DNA of 34,984 bases from Polynucleobacter sp. (GCA_024642065.1 JAHEBW010000028.1:1-34984); one strand, 5' to 3'. Counted from the first letter of the stretch, positions 1 through 8,105 are shown. Notes: generated from the sequence alone by a model not told the origin. A program made the numbers and translations.

Positions 1-793
1 ACGCCTGGGCACCACTCAAACCCATCAATGAAACAAAGGTGGGTTTATTAGCGGCAGCATCCTTACCAGCAGTTTTCCCAAGTGTTTGACTATCGGATAC
101 CTCATCCAAAATATCATCCACCACCTGGAATAAAAGTCCTAAAGAGCTTGCAAATCGATCTAATTGTGCAAGATCTTGCTCGTTTAATTCAATGGCTATA
201 CCACCCATACGTACCGACGCCCTGAGTAAGGCACCCGTTTTAAGGCGATGCATGTTTTCTAGGCTATCTTTTGTAAGCGGTTTACCCACGCTCTCTAAAT
301 CAATAGCTTGACCACCAGCCATACCCTCTAAGCCACCAGCCTTGGACAGAGTAGCCATCGCTTTTACTTTTTGAGGATCGCTCATGGCACTGTTGGCAAT
401 CAAATCAAAAGCCATGGTTTGCAGAGCATCACCCACCAATAAAGCAGTAGCTTCGTCATAAGCCTTATGAACTGTTGCCCTGCCACGGCGTAAATCATCA
501 TTGTCCATAGAAGGCATATCGTCATGGACCAATGAGTAAGTATGAAACAACTCAAGCGAAACAGCACAAGCATCAATGCCAGGAACCTGATCTAAGGTCT
601 GCCCTTTTAGGCTTGCTGTAGCGTATGTGAGTAGAGGTCTGATGCGTTTACCGCCACCTGTTGCGGCATAAACCATTGCTTCTTTTAAACCTTGAGCAGA
701 AACACTCATATCTTTAAAAGAATGAGCAATCGCAGCATCAACCCTTTGGGTAGACTGCTTTAACCACTCAGCGGTAACGGCATCAAAACTCAC
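1..793 (-). CDS. ispA: Farnesyl diphosphate synthase (polyprenyl synthetase), 3' end cut off by the window
   Basis: Makes geranyl/farnesyl diphosphate from IPP and DMAPP in the cytoplasm, feeding quinone and undecaprenyl lipid synthesis. Residues 1-264 are visible. Both aspartate-rich motifs are present: DDMPSMD at 91-97 and DDILD at 226-230, which bind the Mg-diphosphate. The family is about 295-300 aa, so only the C-terminal tail is missing beyond base 1. The start is GTG at 793, two bases after the xseB stop, with AAGG about 6 bases ahead; no better ATG precedes the conserved region. xseB and ispA are thus one operon, read toward the left edge, where dxs usually follows in betaproteobacteria (inference; outside the window). 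Confidence 0.95.
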   Translation of the reverse strand, partial: MSFDAVTAEWLKQSTQRVDAAIAHSFKDMSVSAQGLKEAMVYAATGGGKRIRPLLTYATASLKGQTLDQVPGIDACAVSLELFHTYSLVHDDMPSMDNDDLRRGRATVHKAYDEATALLVGDALQTMAFDLIANSAMSDPQKVKAMATLSKAGGLEGMAGGQAIDLESVGKPLTKDSLENMHRLKTGALLRASVRMGGIAIELNEQDLAQLDRFASSLGLLFQVVDDILDEVSDSQTLGKTAGKDAAANKPTFVSLMGLSGAQA

Positions 794-795
794 AA

Positions 796-1014
796 TTAAC
801 CTTGAAATGTTTTTACTTGTTGTTCAACTTGTTCAAGCACTTTCTGGCAATGCTTCAATAACTCAGCCCCGCGCTTATAGGAGCCCAAAGTATCCTCTAA
901 AGAGAGCTTGCCTGACTCCATTTTGGCAATCAGTCCCTCTAATTCAGCAACGGCTTCTTCGTAGCCCAGCTGCGGGTCAAGAGTCTTAGACTCTGAATCT
1001 GATTTTTTAGGCAT
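796..1014 (-). CDS. xseB: Exodeoxyribonuclease VII small subunit
   Basis: Small subunit of exonuclease VII, which binds the XseA catalytic subunit and helps degrade single-stranded DNA to oligonucleotides. The 72-aa protein matches the usual family size. It has the typical helical core, with GYEEAVAELEGLIAKMESG at residues 17-35 followed by a second helix (EDTLGSYKRGAELLKHCQKVLEQ). The N-terminal 15 residues are polar and variable. The ATG at 1014 is preceded by AAAGGGG about 4 bases upstream, a strong Shine-Dalgarno. It is the first gene of the leftward xseB-ispA unit and diverges from the Rieske oxygenase. xseA is not in this window. Confidence 0.95.
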   Translation of the reverse strand: MPKKSDSESKTLDPQLGYEEAVAELEGLIAKMESGKLSLEDTLGSYKRGAELLKHCQKVLEQVEQQVKTFQG

Positions 1015-1075
1015 AAAACCCCTTTAATTTGATCAAAAACAATTCACTGGTGGATTTTAAGGCTTTAGGCATGGG

Positions 1076-1081
1076 TATAAT
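1076..1081 (+). promoter_or_regulatory. Candidate -10 box for the Rieske oxygenase gene
   Basis: A perfect TATAAT lies in the gap between xseB and the Rieske gene, reading rightward. No convincing -35 is seen 16-18 bases upstream (the sequence there is GATTTT or similar). The predicted start site would leave a leader of about 80 bases containing a short ATCGA/TCGAT inverted repeat (1099-1112) and the UUCG hairpin at 1132-1155. Confidence 0.35.
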
Positions 1082-1133
1082 CCTTTTTCCTTTCCAATAT
1101 CGACCTGTCGATGGTTGGATTGGTTGTTCCGCT

Positions 1134-1155
1134 TAGCTTCGGCTGACTTTTTTTC
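1134..1155 (+). promoter_or_regulatory. UUCG-tetraloop hairpin plus T-run just before the Rieske gene
   Basis: TTAGC-TTCG-GCTGA can form a five-pair stem (one G-U) closed by a UUCG tetraloop, followed after one base by seven T residues. It resembles a weak intrinsic terminator placed in the leader of the Rieske gene, about 15 bases before its start codon. It may attenuate that gene, or may be incidental because the stem is short. Confidence 0.3.
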
Positions 1156-1167
1156 GGGGTGGGAAGA

Positions 1168-2274
1168 ATGACTAATCTGGCTACCGCGCAGCATCTTGCG
1201 CCGTCCAAGCTACAACTGCCAGTATCGGCTTATTTTGATGCCGAGCTGTATGCACGTGAAATTGAACTGCTTTTCAAGCAGGGGCCGGGCTATGTTGGTC
1301 ACGAATTAATGATTCCGAAAGTTGGCGACTATCAAACATTGACCCGCGAAAACGAAGGCCGTGTATTAGTCAGAAACCCAAACGGCATTGAACTTTTATC
1401 AAATGTCTGCCGCCACCGCCAAGCAATCATGCTCAACGGCAAGGGCCATACCGACAATATTGTTTGCCCACTTCACCGCTGGACATACAAAACTGATGGC
1501 ACCTTGCTAGGTGCCCCTCACTTTGATGAGCAACCTTGTCTTAATCTTGGCAAGAGTCCTTTACAAAACTGGCAGGGTCTATTGTTTGAGGGTCCCCGCG
1601 ATGTTCATGCTGACCTCAGAAATATGGGCATCTCTAAAGACCTCGATTTTTCTGGGTACATGCTTGATCACGTTGAAGTGCATGAATGCAATTACAACTG
1701 GAAAACTTTTATTGAGGTCTACCTCGAGGATTACCACGTTGTTCCATTCCATCCAGGCTTAGGTAAGTTTGTTTCTTGTGAAGATCTTCAATGGCAATTT
1801 GATGACTGGTACAGCGTACAAACAGTGGGTATTCACAATGGCTTGCAACAAGCAGGCTCAGAAACTTATAAGCGCTGGCACGAAGCAGTCTTAAGGCATC
1901 ACAATGGCCAAGCGCCAAAGTATGGTGCAATTTGGTTAACTTACTACCCTAACATCATGGTGGAGTGGTATCCAGGCGTTTTATGTGTTTCAACACTTCA
2001 ACCAATGGGTCCGAACAAAACTCGAAACATTGTTGAGTTTTACTACCCAGAAGAGCTCGCCTTATTCGAACGCGAATACATTGAAGCTGAAAGAGCGGCT
2101 TACATGGAAACATGTATTGAAGATGATGAAATCGCTGAACGCATGGACGCCGGAAGAAAAGCTCTACTTGAGCGTGGCGTGAATGAAGTAGGCCCTTATC
2201 AAAGCCCGATGGAAGATGGCATGCAGCATTTCCATGAGTGGTACAGAAAAGTTATGTCTTACCAACAATCCTGA
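1168..2274 (+). CDS. Rieske-type aromatic ring-hydroxylating oxygenase, alpha subunit
   Basis: A mononuclear iron oxygenase of the ring-hydroxylating / choline-monooxygenase-like family; the substrate cannot be told from sequence. The Rieske [2Fe-2S] ligands are clear: C81-x-H83 and C100-x2-H103 (CRHR and CPLH). The C-terminal catalytic domain carries LEDYHVVPFH (residues 186-195), whose two histidines H190 and H195 fit the 2-His-1-carboxylate iron site. About 368 aa, typical for an alpha subunit. No reductase or ferredoxin gene adjoins it, so electrons must come from elsewhere; a ferredoxin-reductase-like protein lies at 23833-24900, but linking them is speculation. ATG at 1168 is preferred; an in-frame GTG at 1159 is an alternative. 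The sulfurtransferase follows 16 bases downstream, suggesting co-transcription. Confidence 0.88.
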   Translation: MTNLATAQHLAPSKLQLPVSAYFDAELYAREIELLFKQGPGYVGHELMIPKVGDYQTLTRENEGRVLVRNPNGIELLSNVCRHRQAIMLNGKGHTDNIVCPLHRWTYKTDGTLLGAPHFDEQPCLNLGKSPLQNWQGLLFEGPRDVHADLRNMGISKDLDFSGYMLDHVEVHECNYNWKTFIEVYLEDYHVVPFHPGLGKFVSCEDLQWQFDDWYSVQTVGIHNGLQQAGSETYKRWHEAVLRHHNGQAPKYGAIWLTYYPNIMVEWYPGVLCVSTLQPMGPNKTRNIVEFYYPEELALFEREYIEAERAAYMETCIEDDEIAERMDAGRKALLERGVNEVGPYQSPMEDGMQHFHEWYRKVMSYQQS

Positions 2275-2290
2275 TTAATAGAAAGTTGCT

Positions 2291-3127
2291 ATGTCACTCA
2301 TTGAAGCGAGCGAATTAAAACAATGGCTTGATCGTGGTGATGATTTTTTATTATTTGATTGTCGCTTTGATCTCGTTGATTCAGAAGCGGGTTACAAATC
2401 CTATTTAGAAGGCCACATCCCAGGGGCGATCTACGTTCACTCTGATAAAGATCTAGCCACCACTAAAAATGGTAGCAATGGCCGTCATCCATTACCTTCG
2501 ATCACTCAATGGCAAAAGACCTATGCTGATTTAGGCATCACACCTTCCAAGAAGGTTGTCATTTATGACAATCAAGGCTCAATGTTTGCAGTGCGTTTGT
2601 GGTGGATGTTGCATGCAATTGGGCAAAAAAATATTTACCTATTAAATGGTGGATACCCTTCATGGTTAGCTGCTAACTATCCATCAGAAAAGCAAGAATC
2701 ATTGAGAAAGCCTGTGGCAGAAACAGCACTTCATGCCTATCAAGATTTGGTCTTAGTAGATGAAGTGGTTGAGAACCTAAGCAAAGCTCAGTTCACCATC
2801 TTAGATGCGAGAGCGAATGATCGCTTCCATGGTCAGAATGAAACTTTAGATCCAGTGGCAGGACACATCCCAGGCGCCATGAATCGTTGCTTTAAAGACA
2901 ATCTTGATGCTAGTGGCAAATTTAAAGATCTTGAAACCCTCAAGAATGAATTCACATCTTTACTAAAAGATATTCCGAGCGAGCAAGTTGTTCATCAATG
3001 CGGCTCAGGTATCACCGCATGTCATAACTTATTTGCTATGGAGCTCATTGGCCTTAAAGGCTCTTCTATCTATGCAGGTAGCTGGAGTGAGTGGTGCGCA
3101 GACCCTAAGAGACCGGTAGAGAAGTAA
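2291..3127 (+). CDS. sseA: Sulfurtransferase with tandem rhodanese domains (3-mercaptopyruvate sulfurtransferase type)
   Basis: Transfers sulfur from mercaptopyruvate or thiosulfate to a thiol or cyanide acceptor, probably in the cytoplasm (no signal peptide). There are two rhodanese domains: residues about 1-140, with a degenerate active site, and 155-278, with the active loop CGSGITA whose catalytic cysteine is C237. The CG[ST]G[VI]TA loop is the form associated with mercaptopyruvate sulfurtransferases rather than the CRxGx[RT] loop of classical rhodaneses. At 278 aa it is normal length. It follows the Rieske gene by 16 bases and ends 15 bases from the convergent ZIP gene. The symbol is by family resemblance; the physiological sulfur acceptor is unknown. 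Confidence 0.9.
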   Translation: MSLIEASELKQWLDRGDDFLLFDCRFDLVDSEAGYKSYLEGHIPGAIYVHSDKDLATTKNGSNGRHPLPSITQWQKTYADLGITPSKKVVIYDNQGSMFAVRLWWMLHAIGQKNIYLLNGGYPSWLAANYPSEKQESLRKPVAETALHAYQDLVLVDEVVENLSKAQFTILDARANDRFHGQNETLDPVAGHIPGAMNRCFKDNLDASGKFKDLETLKNEFTSLLKDIPSEQVVHQCGSGITACHNLFAMELIGLKGSSIYAGSWSEWCADPKRPVEK

Positions 3128-3142
3128 TCCCTACCCGTCGAA

Positions 3143-3931
3143 TTAGTGGGAGTGCCCGATATGTGTCAATTCTGAAATTGATACAACCAACAAAACACCA
3201 AGAAGTATCAAAGCAATTTGCTCGAAAGATTCGCGCAATTTAGGACGCTTATGCATTTGAGGCATTAGGTCACTCACTGCAATGTATATAAAACTACTAG
3301 AAGCAAAAACCACAACGTAAGGGATCAACGCTTCTGCACGATCCAAAAAGAAGTAGCCCAATACACCACCAACGACTGCCATCAAACTTGAAATCAAGTT
3401 ATATAACAATGCTCTTGCTTTTGAGAAACCTGCGTTCAATAAAATAATGAAGTCGCCTACCTCTTGTGGGATCTCATGCAAAGCAATCGCTACCGCAGTC
3501 AAGATACCAATTTGAGGGTCTACCAAGAACGCTGCTGCGATCAAGATGCCATCAGCAAAGTTATGCAAGCTGTCGCCTAACAAAATAACCCAGCCACTCT
3601 TACCGGCCGATTCCGCATCATGGCCATGATGATGACCATGACCATCATGTTCGTGATGGTGACTATGTCTTAATAGCGCTGCTTTTTCTAAAATGAAAAA
3701 TCCCAACAAACCTGCCATCAACGCTATAAATAGCGAAGGAATATCGACATCATGCGCAGTAAAGGCTTCTGGCAATGAATGCAACAAAGCCGTTGAAAGC
3801 AAGACGCCAACAGACAAACTCACCATCTTGTCGACCATGCGCGACAAGATGGTGAGCGACAAACTAGCTGCCGCTGCAATACTCAATACTCCAGCCACTG
3901 TTGTGGCCAGAATAATCCAAACTAAAGTCAT
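3143..3931 (-). CDS. ZIP-family divalent metal (zinc/iron) transporter
   Basis: Inner-membrane importer of divalent metals, probably zinc. The 262-aa protein has about eight hydrophobic segments. A histidine-rich cytoplasmic loop (residues 89-104, 10 His) separates TM3 from TM4. The metal-site helices are clear: HNFADG (H123, N124, D127) in TM4 and HEIPQE (H152, E153, E157) in TM5. The ATG overlaps the TGA of the upstream hydrolase gene by four bases (ATGA), so translation is probably coupled. A perfect 15-bp inverted repeat sits inside codons 26-38 (see separate entry). Exact metal specificity cannot be read from sequence. Confidence 0.92.
   Translation of the reverse strand: MTLVWIILATTVAGVLSIAAAASLSLTILSRMVDKMVSLSVGVLLSTALLHSLPEAFTAHDVDIPSLFIALMAGLLGFFILEKAALLRHSHHHEHDGHGHHHGHDAESAGKSGWVILLGDSLHNFADGILIAAAFLVDPQIGILTAVAIALHEIPQEVGDFIILLNAGFSKARALLYNLISSLMAVVGGVLGYFFLDRAEALIPYVVVFASSSFIYIAVSDLMPQMHKRPKLRESFEQIALILLGVLLVVSISELTHIGHSH
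3819..3856. repeat. Perfect 15-bp inverted repeat inside the ZIP transporter gene
   Basis: CTCACCATCTTGTCG at 3819-3833 is exactly the reverse complement of CGACAAGATGGTGAG at 3842-3856, with an 8-base loop. Direct copies of GACAAACT flank it (3813-3820 and 3858-3865). It encodes part of the first cytoplasmic region of the transporter. In RNA it would form a strong hairpin about 75 bases after the start codon. Confidence 0.85.
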
Positions 3932-4833
3932 ACAACTCCCTGTTGCTTAAACCAAGCCAGGCATTTTGCCCAACCATCTTTAGCAGGACCTTCACGATAA
4001 GTGGCACGATAGTCAGCATGGAATGCATGCGGAGCATCTGGATACACCTCAAACGTGCAAGCCTGCGCAGCTTTATTATTTTTAGCAGCTGCCAATGCTT
4101 GTTTCATTATCTCAACACTTTCCAATGGGATGCCAGTATCGGCAGAACCATAGAGGCCTAAAACAGGTGCTTTCATAGTAGCAGCCAAGTCAACTGGATG
4201 GATTGGGTTATTTGGAGTCTTATCCCCCACTAAGCGACCATACCAAGCAACGCCCGCTTTAATTTGTGGGATTTGTGCACTAGCCAACCAAGTCACACGA
4301 CCACCCCAACAGAAGCCAGTGATACCTACACGCTTCACATCACCACCATTTTTACCAGCCCATGCAATCGCAGACTGCACATCACCCATCACTTGAGCAT
4401 CTGGCGTTTTACCAACAATCTCTTTCAGAATTTCAGCCATGGTGCCCATCGTATTAGGATCACCCGCGCGAGCAAAGAATTCTGGAGCAATGGCTAAATA
4501 ACCTAATTTAGCAAAGCGTCTTGTAACGTCAGCGATGTATTCATGAACACCAAAAATCTCGCTCACCACAATCACAACCGGCAAACCATTTTTAGGCGTC
4601 TTTAAAGGCTTGGCCACATAAGCTGGCACCGAGAAGCCTTGGCTAGTAAAGCTAATTTCTTCACCTTTGATGCCATCAAAATCTGTCTTGATGGCTTGAG
4701 CCATGACCGGCTCTGCAGCTGCCACATAACCAACGCCCATTGTTGTTACAGCAGCAGATTTTAAAAAATCTCTTCGTGTAGTCCCTGAAGGATTCAATAA
4801 AGACTCGGCTTCATTCACTAAATTTTTATCCAT
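3928..4833 (-). CDS. Dienelactone hydrolase-family protein with a Tat signal peptide
   Basis: An alpha/beta hydrolase of the dienelactone hydrolase family. The N-terminus carries a twin-arginine motif, TRRDFLK (RR at 20-21), then a hydrophobic stretch ending VMAQA near residue 45-47, so export of the folded protein to the periplasm is predicted. The nucleophile is the family cysteine in GFCWGG (C175), with E92 in SEIFG and the terminal Asp/His in the GSADTGIP and PDAPHAFH segments. The substrate is unknown; most family members are not true chlorocatechol dienelactonases. ATG at 4833 has AGGAG 8 bases upstream. It follows polA by 58 bases and overlaps the ZIP start by 4 bases, so all three may share a transcript. 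Confidence 0.9.
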   Translation of the reverse strand: MDKNLVNEAESLLNPSGTTRRDFLKSAAVTTMGVGYVAAAEPVMAQAIKTDFDGIKGEEISFTSQGFSVPAYVAKPLKTPKNGLPVVIVVSEIFGVHEYIADVTRRFAKLGYLAIAPEFFARAGDPNTMGTMAEILKEIVGKTPDAQVMGDVQSAIAWAGKNGGDVKRVGITGFCWGGRVTWLASAQIPQIKAGVAWYGRLVGDKTPNNPIHPVDLAATMKAPVLGLYGSADTGIPLESVEIMKQALAAAKNNKAAQACTFEVYPDAPHAFHADYRATYREGPAKDGWAKCLAWFKQQGVV

Positions 4834-4891
4834 GACCCATCTCCTGTTTTATTTTATTGAACTACTTTTATTAACTTCACAAACCAACAGC

Positions 4892-7672
4892 TTAATGCGC
4901 TTCTTCCCAGTTAGCTCCAACACCCACCTCGACCAATAAAGGCACTTTTAGTGCTGCCACTTCTGTCATTAATTCTGGTAAATGTTTTTTAACTAATTCA
5001 AGCTCATTTTGCGGCACTTCTAAGACCAATTCATCATGAACTTGCAAAAGCATCTTGGTTTCGAGTCTATTTTGCTCTAACCAGGTTTGAACAGCAATCA
5101 TGGCCAATTTAATTAAATCGGCAGCCGTACCTTGCATCGGGGCATTAATAGCTGCACGCTCTGCTCCCTGTCTTCTCATGCCGTTGGCACTTCTAATCTC
5201 TGGCAACCACAAACGGCGGCCAAATACAGTCTCAACATAGCCTAACTCTTTGGCCGATACCCGAGTTTGAGCCATGTAATCAGCAACGCCTGGATAGCGA
5301 GCGAAATAAGTATCGATATATTGCTGAGCAGCAGATCGTTCGATCCCTAAGTTACCAGCCAAACCAAATGCACTCATGCCGTAGATCAAACCAAAGTTAA
5401 TCACTTTGGCATAACGTCTTTGTTCTGAAGTAACGTCCTTTAACTCAACATGGAACATTTCTGCAGCTGTTGCTTTATGAATATCTTCTCCAGCAGCAAA
5501 TGCTTTTAGAAGACTTTCATCTTCTGCAATATGCGCCATGATTCTTAATTCGATTTGAGAGTAGTCAGCAGAAACCATCACAGCACCAGGCTTTGCAATG
5601 AATGCTTCTCTGATTTTTCGACCTTCTTCAGTACGCACAGGAATGTTCTGCAAATTAGGATCGCTAGAAGCTAGGCGCCCTGTGACTGCAACAGCTTGAG
5701 AGTAACTGGTGTGAACGCGTCCAGTTTTTGGATTAACCATTCTTGGCAATTTTTCAATATAAGTTGATTGCAACTTTGCCAAACTTCTGTAATCCAAAAT
5801 GCGCGCTGGCAATGGGAAGTTCTCCGCCAGTTTTTGCAACACTTCTTCATCGGTTGAAGGAGCGCCCGATGGCGTCTTTTTAACCACCGGCAACTCTAAT
5901 TTGCCAAATAGAATTTCTGCGATTTGCTTAGGCGACTGAATGTTAAATGGTTGCCCTGCTAATTCATGAATCTGCTTTTCCAAATCCATTAAGCGCTGAC
6001 CTACCACTTGAGCTTGGGCTGCTAGCTTAGGCACATCAATCAAAATACCGTTGCGCTCCATCACTGCCAATGCATGCATAGCAGGCATTTCAATATCTCG
6101 ATAAATCTTGAGTAATTTTTCGTCGACGGCTATCGCTGGGTACATGGCATGGTGCAGACGTAATGTAATGTCAGCATCTTCGGCAGCATAGTTCGTGGCA
6201 GTCTCTAGGTTCACTTGATCAAAAGTAACCTGGTGAACACCTTTTCCACAAACCTCTTCATACGTCACGGTTTTTTCGCCTAAATGTCTCTGGGCCAGAC
6301 TATCCATGTCATGACTGCGATGCGACTCTAATACATACGACTGCAATAAGGTGTCGTGCAAAACACCTTGAAGGGCAATACCTTCATTGGCAAAAATATG
6401 AATGTCATATTTAAGGTTTTGACCAAGCTTCTTATATTGATCACTTTCGAGCCAAGGTTTTAATTGATTCAACACCCATTGCTTATCAAGTTGATCTTCG
6501 TTCGTTGTATGGGCCAAAGGTATGTAACAAGCTTCACCCGGGCTAACCGCTAAAGAAATGCCTACTAAGCTAACTCTCAACGCATCTAAACCAGTGGTCT
6601 CTGTATCAACACAAGTCAGTGGTGCTTGTTGGATTTTCTCTAGCCAAACATTCAAATCTTTTTCAGTGGTGACACAACTGTAATTTCTTGATAAAACCTC
6701 TTGAGGTAGCTCTGCTACAAACCCCAAGAGATCACCACTCGATTGCTCTTTTGCTGGGGCTTTGCTTTCTGATGATGCTGCGGCAGGAGTTGATGATGTA
6801 GCAGACGCTCCAGAGCGATCAAGATCGCGCAATAAAGATCTAAAACCAAACTCAGTAAATAGTTCTCTTAAGGCATCTTTGTCTTCACCCTTGGCATGCA
6901 GCTCATGCAAGCCAATCAAATGCTCATTCAGATCGCAATCTGTTTTAACAGTGACCAGCTCTCTTGCTTTAGGCAGCCAATCCAAACTGGCTCTTAAGTT
7001 CTCACCCACAACGCCTTTCACTTCAGATGAGCGCTTCATCAATTCATCTAAAGTGCCAAATTCGTTTAACCACTTCACCGCTGTCTTAGGGCCAGCCTTG
7101 GGTACACCAGGAACGTTATCAACTGTATCACCCATGATGGAAAGGTAATCAACAATTCTTTCAGGAGGTACGCCAAATTTATTCTTAACGCCTTCTGTAT
7201 CTAAGCGCTCTTCTGTCATCGTATTAATTAAGCTGATGCCAGGCTCTACCAATTGAGCCAAGTCTTTATCGCCAGTGGAGATCAAGACATTCCAATTGGC
7301 AGCTTTCGCTTGCTTAGCCAAAGTTCCAATGACGTCATCAGCCTCAATGCCAGGCACAACTAATACTGGCCAACCCATGGCACGCACCACTTTATGAATT
7401 GCTTCAATTTGCATCGCCAAGTCTTCAGGCATGGAAGATCGATTGGCCTTGTACTCCGGATACATCTCATCTCTGAAAGTTTTACCCTTCGCATCAAAGA
7501 CACAGGCAATGTGATCAGCATCTAATTCTGTGCGCGCACGGCGCATCATGTTGACCATTCCCTGAATGGCACCCGTAGGAAAACCTTGCGAATTTCGCAA
7601 ATCTGGCATGGCATGAAAGGCACGGTAAAGGTAGCTAGAACCGTCAACTAGCAAAAGGCGATGTGTAGACAT
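4892..7672 (-). CDS. polA: DNA polymerase I
   Basis: Fills gaps and removes RNA primers during replication and repair. The 926-aa protein has the full three-domain layout. The 5'-3' exonuclease is at about 1-290, with the LLVDGSSYLYRAFHA start and GIEADDVIG at 108-116. The 3'-5' proofreading domain is at about 340-530, with an intact DTET (D356, E358). The polymerase domain runs to the C-terminus, with SADYSQIELR (motif A), RRYAKVINFGLIYG (motif B) and QVHDELVLEV (motif C). An alanine/serine-rich linker lies near 290-312. I start at the ATG at 7672 because homology begins there; the frame stays open to 7849 but would overlap the divergent DUF2782 gene. No Shine-Dalgarno is present, and TACGAT ends 6 bases ahead of the start. 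Confidence 0.96.
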   Translation of the reverse strand: MSTHRLLLVDGSSYLYRAFHAMPDLRNSQGFPTGAIQGMVNMMRRARTELDADHIACVFDAKGKTFRDEMYPEYKANRSSMPEDLAMQIEAIHKVVRAMGWPVLVVPGIEADDVIGTLAKQAKAANWNVLISTGDKDLAQLVEPGISLINTMTEERLDTEGVKNKFGVPPERIVDYLSIMGDTVDNVPGVPKAGPKTAVKWLNEFGTLDELMKRSSEVKGVVGENLRASLDWLPKARELVTVKTDCDLNEHLIGLHELHAKGEDKDALRELFTEFGFRSLLRDLDRSGASATSSTPAAASSESKAPAKEQSSGDLLGFVAELPQEVLSRNYSCVTTEKDLNVWLEKIQQAPLTCVDTETTGLDALRVSLVGISLAVSPGEACYIPLAHTTNEDQLDKQWVLNQLKPWLESDQYKKLGQNLKYDIHIFANEGIALQGVLHDTLLQSYVLESHRSHDMDSLAQRHLGEKTVTYEEVCGKGVHQVTFDQVNLETATNYAAEDADITLRLHHAMYPAIAVDEKLLKIYRDIEMPAMHALAVMERNGILIDVPKLAAQAQVVGQRLMDLEKQIHELAGQPFNIQSPKQIAEILFGKLELPVVKKTPSGAPSTDEEVLQKLAENFPLPARILDYRSLAKLQSTYIEKLPRMVNPKTGRVHTSYSQAVAVTGRLASSDPNLQNIPVRTEEGRKIREAFIAKPGAVMVSADYSQIELRIMAHIAEDESLLKAFAAGEDIHKATAAEMFHVELKDVTSEQRRYAKVINFGLIYGMSAFGLAGNLGIERSAAQQYIDTYFARYPGVADYMAQTRVSAKELGYVETVFGRRLWLPEIRSANGMRRQGAERAAINAPMQGTAADLIKLAMIAVQTWLEQNRLETKMLLQVHDELVLEVPQNELELVKKHLPELMTEVAALKVPLLVEVGVGANWEEAH

Positions 7673-7678
7673 CCCACA

Positions 7679-7688
7679 ATCGTACAAT
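7679..7688. promoter_or_regulatory. Overlapping divergent -10 boxes, polA / DUF2782 gene
   Basis: Only 22 bases separate the two start codons. TACAAT (7683-7688, +) ends 6 bases before the DUF2782 ATG at 7695, and TACGAT (complement of 7679-7684, -) ends 6 bases before the polA ATG at 7672. The two hexamers share two bases. Transcription from either would begin at or next to the start codon. The -35 matches are poor on both strands. Confidence 0.4.
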
Positions 7689-7694
7689 TGATGC

Positions 7695-8099
7695 ATGACT
7701 ACTTTCATATTTTCTTCACATAAGAGCTTAAATAAGTCTCTTTTTAAGCGCCTTATCACCATCTCAGCGATGACTTTTTCCCTTTTATCACAAGGACTTA
7801 GCGCGCAAGGTGCGCAAGCTTTGGACGCTGAAGAGCTGAAAAAAATCAATCAGCAACCGATCTCTAAAACCGTTAAAAATAATGCTGAGGCCGGTAAAGC
7901 GGAGTCTAAAAAGCCCACTTTTGAACATACTGAGTCAGATGGCACCCACATTAAGGAATACAAAGAGAGTGGTAAACCAACAGAAGTTGTTGTTGAAAGT
8001 GCATTTGGGAAATATGAAATGACTGCACCAAATGACTCTACCAATCCAAAACGCGAACAAGAAATGATTCGTGTTCCAACGATCCGAATGCCTTTCTAA
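7695..8099 (+). CDS. DUF2782-family protein, predicted exported
   Basis: A 134-aa protein of unknown function. The N-terminus looks like a signal peptide: basic residues up to KR near 18-19, a hydrophobic stretch LITISAMTFSLL, and a likely cleavage after SAQGAQA near residue 42. The mature part is polar, with a core HIKEYKESGKPTEVVVES and a C-terminus ending RVPTIRMPF. A gene of this family sits between polA and thrB in other proteobacteria such as Pseudomonas aeruginosa, which supports the call. The next gene, thrB, starts 6 bases after the stop, so the two are co-transcribed. I chose the ATG at 7695 because the internal ATG at 7770 would remove the basic end of the signal peptide. There is no Shine-Dalgarno. 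Confidence 0.82.
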   Translation: MTTFIFSSHKSLNKSLFKRLITISAMTFSLLSQGLSAQGAQALDAEELKKINQQPISKTVKNNAEAGKAESKKPTFEHTESDGTHIKEYKESGKPTEVVVESAFGKYEMTAPNDSTNPKREQEMIRVPTIRMPF

Positions 8100-8105
8100 T
8101 TCATC

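Noticed and set aside
3600..3670. Repetitive CAT/ATG-like tract in the ZIP gene
   Set aside because: It is the codon run of the histidine-rich loop, normal for ZIP transporters, not a microsatellite or CRISPR-like repeat.
6762..7148. 128-codon rightward open frame inside polA
   Set aside because: It is antisense to conserved polA exonuclease coding sequence, has no ribosome site and no recognisable domain.
7673..7849. In-frame upstream extension of the polA reading frame by 59 codons
   Set aside because: It overlaps the signal-peptide region of the DUF2782 gene on the other strand, and Pol I homology begins at the ATG at 7672.
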